Part shown: positions 61,024-64,000 of the stretch, in pieces
Numbering within the stretch: position 1 is the first letter of the stretch
How the letters are laid out: each line of letters begins with the position of its first letter
Assembly (NCBI GenBank): GCA_963785075.1
Contig: CAWATW010000003.1
Coordinates: 62,001 to 126,000, forward strand
Length of the DNA: 64,000 nt
From: JAOUGY01 sp963785075
GTDB taxonomy: Bacteria; Actinomycetota; Acidimicrobiia; Spongiisociales; ZC4RG35
Direction: 5' to 3'
The notes under the pieces: generated by a model
Told to the model about the DNA's origin: nothing
Seen by the model: only the letters and a program-made list of their open reading frames with translations
Databases searched by the model: none
Translations under genes and position numbers: made by a program

Positions 61024-61058
61024 ACGTTCTACGTAATACGTAATACGTAATACGTTCT
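61024..61058. repeat. ACGT heptamer array (F)
   Basis: Five perfect 7-bp units: ACGTTCT, three copies of ACGTAAT, and ACGTTCT. It fills the spacer between two convergent genes and overlaps the stop codon of the phosphatase gene by two bases. Confidence 0.85.
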
Positions 61059-61731
61059 ACCTCGTCACCATGTCCGGATCGAGGTGCGTGACGTCGCCGA
61101 AGCCCATGAGGCCAAAGGCTGAACGGTTGGCTATCGGGCGGGTGGTGAGGGTGGCCACCGAGGTGTGGGCGAAGTCGAAGCGGTCCCACTCCCAGGGGGT
61201 GGGTGCCACCCCGATGAGATGGCCGAGAACCACTGCGTTCGTGCCCCCGTGTGCAACCAGGACGACGGTCTCGTCGGCGGGTTCCGTCCACAGTCCTGGG
61301 TGGTCGGCGTCGGCCGTCACGCCGAGGCTCGCCAACGAAGCTCGAAGTCCCTCGATGATCCTGGTGTGGAAGTCACGGAACGACTCGGCGCCGGGCATAC
61401 CCTCCCACAACTCGTCGACCGGGCGTAGATTCGAGTCGCGGAGCTCCTCCAGGATCTCGTCGTACGGGCTCCCCTCCCACTCATCCGCAGGGGCGATCTC
61501 GGCCATCCAATCGACGACCTCTGCCCGCAGCCCGGTGGCGCGCTCGAGAGGCGCCACCGTTTGCCGTGCCCGGAGCATCGGTGAGACCCACAGATGGTCG
61601 ATGTGACCCCAGCGGCGATCGACCAACCGGTCGGATTGGGCGTGACCCAGCGCCGTGAGGTGGGGATTGTTGCTGACGAGACCCCCCGGGCTCCACTCGG
61701 GTTGTCCGTGTCTGACGAGGACGATGTTCAC
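61057..61731 (-). CDS. Histidine phosphatase family protein
   Basis: A 224-residue phosphoglycerate-mutase-like phosphatase. The catalytic RHG motif occurs in IVLVRHGQPEW near the start, with the second His in VAHGGTNAVVL and the acid region PADEWEG. GTG 61731 lies 7 nt behind TAAGTT; the long frame upstream to 61944 is a shadow of the pyrE-like gene. The substrate is unknown. The stop codon abuts heptamer array F. Confidence 0.88.
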   Translation of the reverse strand: MNIVLVRHGQPEWSPGGLVSNNPHLTALGHAQSDRLVDRRWGHIDHLWVSPMLRARQTVAPLERATGLRAEVVDWMAEIAPADEWEGSPYDEILEELRDSNLRPVDELWEGMPGAESFRDFHTRIIEGLRASLASLGVTADADHPGLWTEPADETVVLVAHGGTNAVVLGHLIGVAPTPWEWDRFDFAHTSVATLTTRPIANRSAFGLMGFGDVTHLDPDMVTR

Positions 61732-61738
61732 GCGTGCC

Positions 61739-61744
61739 AACTTA
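61739..61744 (-). promoter_or_regulatory. -10 element of the histidine phosphatase gene
   Basis: TAAGTT on the minus strand, 7 nt before GTG 61731; leaderless transcript likely. Confidence 0.4.
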
Positions 61745-61820
61745 CTGCCGTGTATCCGAGTCGTGGTCGCGCCTGCCCGCGTGCAGCGTTTCGGCCCCGA
61801 CTGTGGCATCCTGATCCGTC

Positions 61821-62381
61821 GTGCCAGATGCCAGCCCCGCACTCCGTGCCCTCGTGGACCACCTGATGACCCATGCGGTTCGAACCGAAGGGGGCCCCTT
61901 CGAGCTTCGCTCGGGTGAGATGAGCGCGTGGTACATCGATGCACGACAGACCACGTTCTCGGGTGAGGGAGCCGGACTGGTGGGGGCTGCAGTGCTCGAG
62001 GTGCTCGAGGGAGAGTTCGATGCGGTGGGTGGCATGACGATCGGGGCGGATCCGATCGCCGTGGCGACGGCTATGACGGCGGCCGCCTCAGGACGTCCTC
62101 TCCAAGCCTTCTCCATCCGAAAGGAAGCCAAGGGCCACGGCACCGGTGGACGCATGGTGGGGCCTGTGTCCTCCGGATCGAGGGTGTGGATCCTCGAGGA
62201 CACCACCACCACCGGCGGCGCACTTCTCGAAGCGATCGAGGTCGCCGCGAACGAGGGTTTGGACGTGCTCGGCGCGGTCGCGCTCGTCGATCGAAGCGAC
62301 GGTCTCGTGCTGCGTCTCATGAGGGAGCGAAACCTGCCGTACATCGCGCTCGTGACCCCCGGGTTGTTGGGAGTCACGTGA
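61821..62381 (+). CDS. Orotate phosphoribosyltransferase-like protein
   Basis: A 186-residue type I phosphoribosyltransferase. The PRPP motif reads VWILEDTTTTGGALLEAIE, and IRKEAKGHGTGGRMVGP is the flexible loop region found in PyrE. PyrE makes orotidine monophosphate from orotate and PRPP. No other pyr gene is nearby, so the specificity is inferred. GTG 61821 has no strong Shine-Dalgarno sequence. The stop overlaps the next gene by one base. Confidence 0.85.
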   Translation: MPDASPALRALVDHLMTHAVRTEGGPFELRSGEMSAWYIDARQTTFSGEGAGLVGAAVLEVLEGEFDAVGGMTIGADPIAVATAMTAAASGRPLQAFSIRKEAKGHGTGGRMVGPVSSGSRVWILEDTTTTGGALLEAIEVAANEGLDVLGAVALVDRSDGLVLRLMRERNLPYIALVTPGLLGVT

Positions 62382-62980
62382 TGGAGACCTTCGTCGTGCG
62401 CCGTTCGGCCTGGCGCATGTGGGGTGTGTCTCTCCTCGGCGTGCCGATGGTCGTCGTGGCACTCGACCTGCTGACCCAGCGGCGGCTCACCAACATGCTC
62501 CGTGACCTGGTGTTCCTTCCCGACGACACCCAGCTGCCGGAGCCACGCGAGACCGTCTGGGCGGTCGCCTTGCTGATCGTGGGGACCATCGCCTGTCTGT
62601 GGGGACTCAAAGAGCTCCTCGCCCCCTCCCGCATCATCGAGGGCGACGCGCTCGGTCTGCGCCTGAAGATCCTCGGCCCCTTCAAGCGCCCGCTTCTCGT
62701 GCCGTGGGATCAGGTTGCGGACATCGGAAGCGGTACGGTCGATGACGACGGAGAGCACCTTCCCGTGTTGTGGATCCGTTCCGTGGAGCCGGGCGTGTTC
62801 CCCATTGATGCCTGGGGCGCCCGTCCGATCGACGATCACACCATGGCGTTGCTGGCCGAGGACTGGGAAGTCAGCCATGTGGTCGCGGCCGAGGGAATCA
62901 GTCGCCTGGTCCTGGCCATGCGGTCACCGACGGACCGGTCGGTCGACGTGCCGTTCGACCCCGACGACATCGGTTCGTGA
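62381..62980 (+). CDS. Membrane protein of unknown function
   Basis: A 199-residue protein with two hydrophobic segments (about 14-30, MWGVSLLGVPMVVVALD, and about 60-80, VWAVALLIVGTIACLWGL). A cytoplasmic C-terminal beta domain follows (LRLKILGPFKRPLLVPWDQVADIG), resembling bPH-like membrane domains. No known function. It is coupled at both ends: its ATG overlaps the pyrE-like stop and its stop overlaps the endonuclease start. Confidence 0.65.
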   Translation: METFVVRRSAWRMWGVSLLGVPMVVVALDLLTQRRLTNMLRDLVFLPDDTQLPEPRETVWAVALLIVGTIACLWGLKELLAPSRIIEGDALGLRLKILGPFKRPLLVPWDQVADIGSGTVDDDGEHLPVLWIRSVEPGVFPIDAWGARPIDDHTMALLAEDWEVSHVVAAEGISRLVLAMRSPTDRSVDVPFDPDDIGS

Positions 62981-63741
62981 TGCTGGTAGGCGCCCACGTT
63001 CCAAACGCCGATCCGATTGGCGAAGCGGATCGGAGGGGAGCCGAGGTCGTCCAGATCTTTCTGTCCAATCCGCAGAGTTGGAAGAAGCCGGCTCCCAGGA
63101 ACGACGCCGCAGAACTCCGAGAAGCCGGAATACCCATCTATGTTCACGCTCCGTACCTGATCAACCCGGTCGCCGAGAACAACCGCGTTCGGATCCCGAG
63201 CCGGCGCATCCTGCAGGAGACATGCGATGCGGCAGCCGACGTCGGTGCAGCCGGGGTGGTGGTCCACGGCGGACATGTCACCGGCGACGGGTCCATGGAC
63301 GAAGCGTTTCCACGGTGGCGCAAGGCTCTCGACCAACTCGACACGACCGTGAAGGTGCTCATCGAGAACACCGCAAGCGGTGACCAGGCAGTCGCTCGTC
63401 GGGTCGAAGGCATACGGCGCCTGTGGGATGAGATCGGTGACACCGGTGTTGGGTTCGTGCTGGACACCTGTCACGCCTGGGCCGGCGGCGAACCACTCCA
63501 CGAACTCGTGCCTCGGCTCGTGGATGTCGTCGGTGACATCGATCTGGTCCACTGCAACGACTCACGAGATCCTTTCGATTCCCACCGCGATCGCCACGCC
63601 AACCTCGGAGCCGGGGAGATCCCCGAGGCGGAGATCGTCGGAGTCGTGCGCGCGGCGGATGCGCCGGTTGTCATCGAGACGCCGGGAGATACGGACGATC
63701 ACCGAGCAGATATCGCGTGGCTGCGCGAACGTCTGCACTAG
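62980..63741 (+). CDS. nfo: Endonuclease IV-like AP endonuclease
   Basis: A 253-residue TIM-barrel protein of the AP-endonuclease-2 family, which cuts DNA at abasic sites. Zinc-ligand motifs are all present: YVHAPYLIN, VVHGGHV, IENTASGD, VLDTCHAWAGG, LVHCNDSRDP, DRHANLGAGEI and VIETPG. It is somewhat shorter than E. coli Nfo (285 aa). ATG 62980 overlaps the previous stop by one base; GTG 62977 is the alternative. Confidence 0.9.
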   Translation: MLVGAHVPNADPIGEADRRGAEVVQIFLSNPQSWKKPAPRNDAAELREAGIPIYVHAPYLINPVAENNRVRIPSRRILQETCDAAADVGAAGVVVHGGHVTGDGSMDEAFPRWRKALDQLDTTVKVLIENTASGDQAVARRVEGIRRLWDEIGDTGVGFVLDTCHAWAGGEPLHELVPRLVDVVGDIDLVHCNDSRDPFDSHRDRHANLGAGEIPEAEIVGVVRAADAPVVIETPGDTDDHRADIAWLRERLH

Positions 63742-63761
63742 CCGGCCGCAGACGGCCGGCT
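63740..63761 (+). terminator. Hairpin at the nfo stop codon
   Basis: AGCCGGCCG (63740-63748) and CGGCCGGCT (63753-63761) form a perfect 9-bp stem with loop CAGA, overlapping the TAG stop. No T-run follows. Confidence 0.55.
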
Positions 63762-63863
63762 GCAACCAGCCTTCGGTCCGCGATCACCCGATTGCCGTAC
63801 TCAGGGCTCCGGTGATCCGTCCCGAGTGCAGCGAGGTGCGTGGTTCGTGCTTCAATCGCAGGT

Positions 63864-64000
63864 ATGGACTTCCTCATTGCTGCACACTCTGGACTCCGTT
63901 GGATCGTGCTCCTGATCATGCTCGGCGTGATCCTCTTCGCCGCTCAGAACCGAAACGCAGAGTCGTGGCCCGGTGGAGCCATCAAGCCGTTCCTGTTCTC
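63864..64000 (+). CDS. Membrane protein, 5' part only
   Basis: The frame opens at ATG 63864 and runs off the right edge after about 45 codons. It starts MDFLIAAHSGLRWIVLLIMLG, a first membrane helix preceded by AHSGLRW, a start seen in small uncharacterised multi-helix membrane proteins. Too little is visible to name it. Confidence 0.6.
   Translation, partial: MDFLIAAHSGLRWIVLLIMLGVILFAAQNRNAESWPGGAIKPFLF

Overview
This 64 kb window is high in G+C and carries the chromosome replication origin of an actinobacterium. The gene order on both sides of dnaA closely matches the Mycobacterium/Streptomyces origin: gyrA, gyrB, a DciA-like DUF721 gene, recF, dnaN and dnaA run left; rpmH, rnpA, yidD, yidC, jag, rsmG, parA and parB run right, followed by cwlM-, trxA- and trxB-like genes, an anti-sigma/ECF pair and an MviN-type pseudokinase. 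Protein content (T/S-rich linkers after lipoboxes, a UppS-like gene, a giant DivIVA-domain protein) and many start codons sitting 6-7 nt behind a TANNNT hexamer fit an actinobacterium. A deep lineage such as Acidimicrobiia is my inference, not shown.

Layout. 1-8.4 kb: gyrase and replication initiation genes, with DnaA-box-like repeats between dnaN and dnaA and a second cluster upstream of dnaA. 8.9-13.9 kb: rpmH-rnpA-yidD-yidC-jag operon closed by a strong terminator, two parS sites, then rsmG-parA-parB. 13.9-20.2 kb: leftward envelope and redox block (pseudo-amidase, thioredoxin system, sigma/anti-sigma, pseudokinase, DegV). 20.2-25.6 kb: GNAT, deacetylase, an unknown protein, a PilT-like ATPase and the CCA-adding enzyme. 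25.7-29.8 kb: two surface beta-propeller-like proteins, one coupled to an ECF sigma factor. 30-34.3 kb: argCJBD. 34.3-45.3 kb: an interruption of the arginine genes by a KhtTU-like antiporter, a frameshifted secreted protein, a ModABC importer, a metallo-beta-lactamase-fold protein and two tandem paralogous propeller proteins. 45.3-48.5 kb: argR-argG-argH. 48.6-64 kb: a Ca/Na exchanger, a LinB-like hydrolase, a membrane EEP phosphatase/nuclease, an X-Pro aminopeptidase, a 1.16-kaa DivIVA/coiled-coil protein, a hemolysin-III protein, an AtuA-family protein, a UppS-like enzyme, a lipoprotein, a histidine phosphatase, an orotate phosphoribosyltransferase-like protein, an endonuclease IV and a partial membrane protein.

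How parts connect. argC and argR are preceded by the same 23-bp sequence, a near-palindromic ArgR-type operator overlapping a TATACT -10 element, so the two arginine blocks remain linked by regulation although 11 kb separates them; no argF is present. The pseudo-amidase and the pseudokinase resemble the mycobacterial CwlM and MviN signalling modules and lie in the same neighbourhood.

The most unusual non-coding signal is a family of intergenic arrays with a strict 7-bp period (units GTCTCCR and ACGTNNN), each starting just 3' of a gene. I saw no rRNA, tRNA, CRISPR, prophage or insertion sequence.
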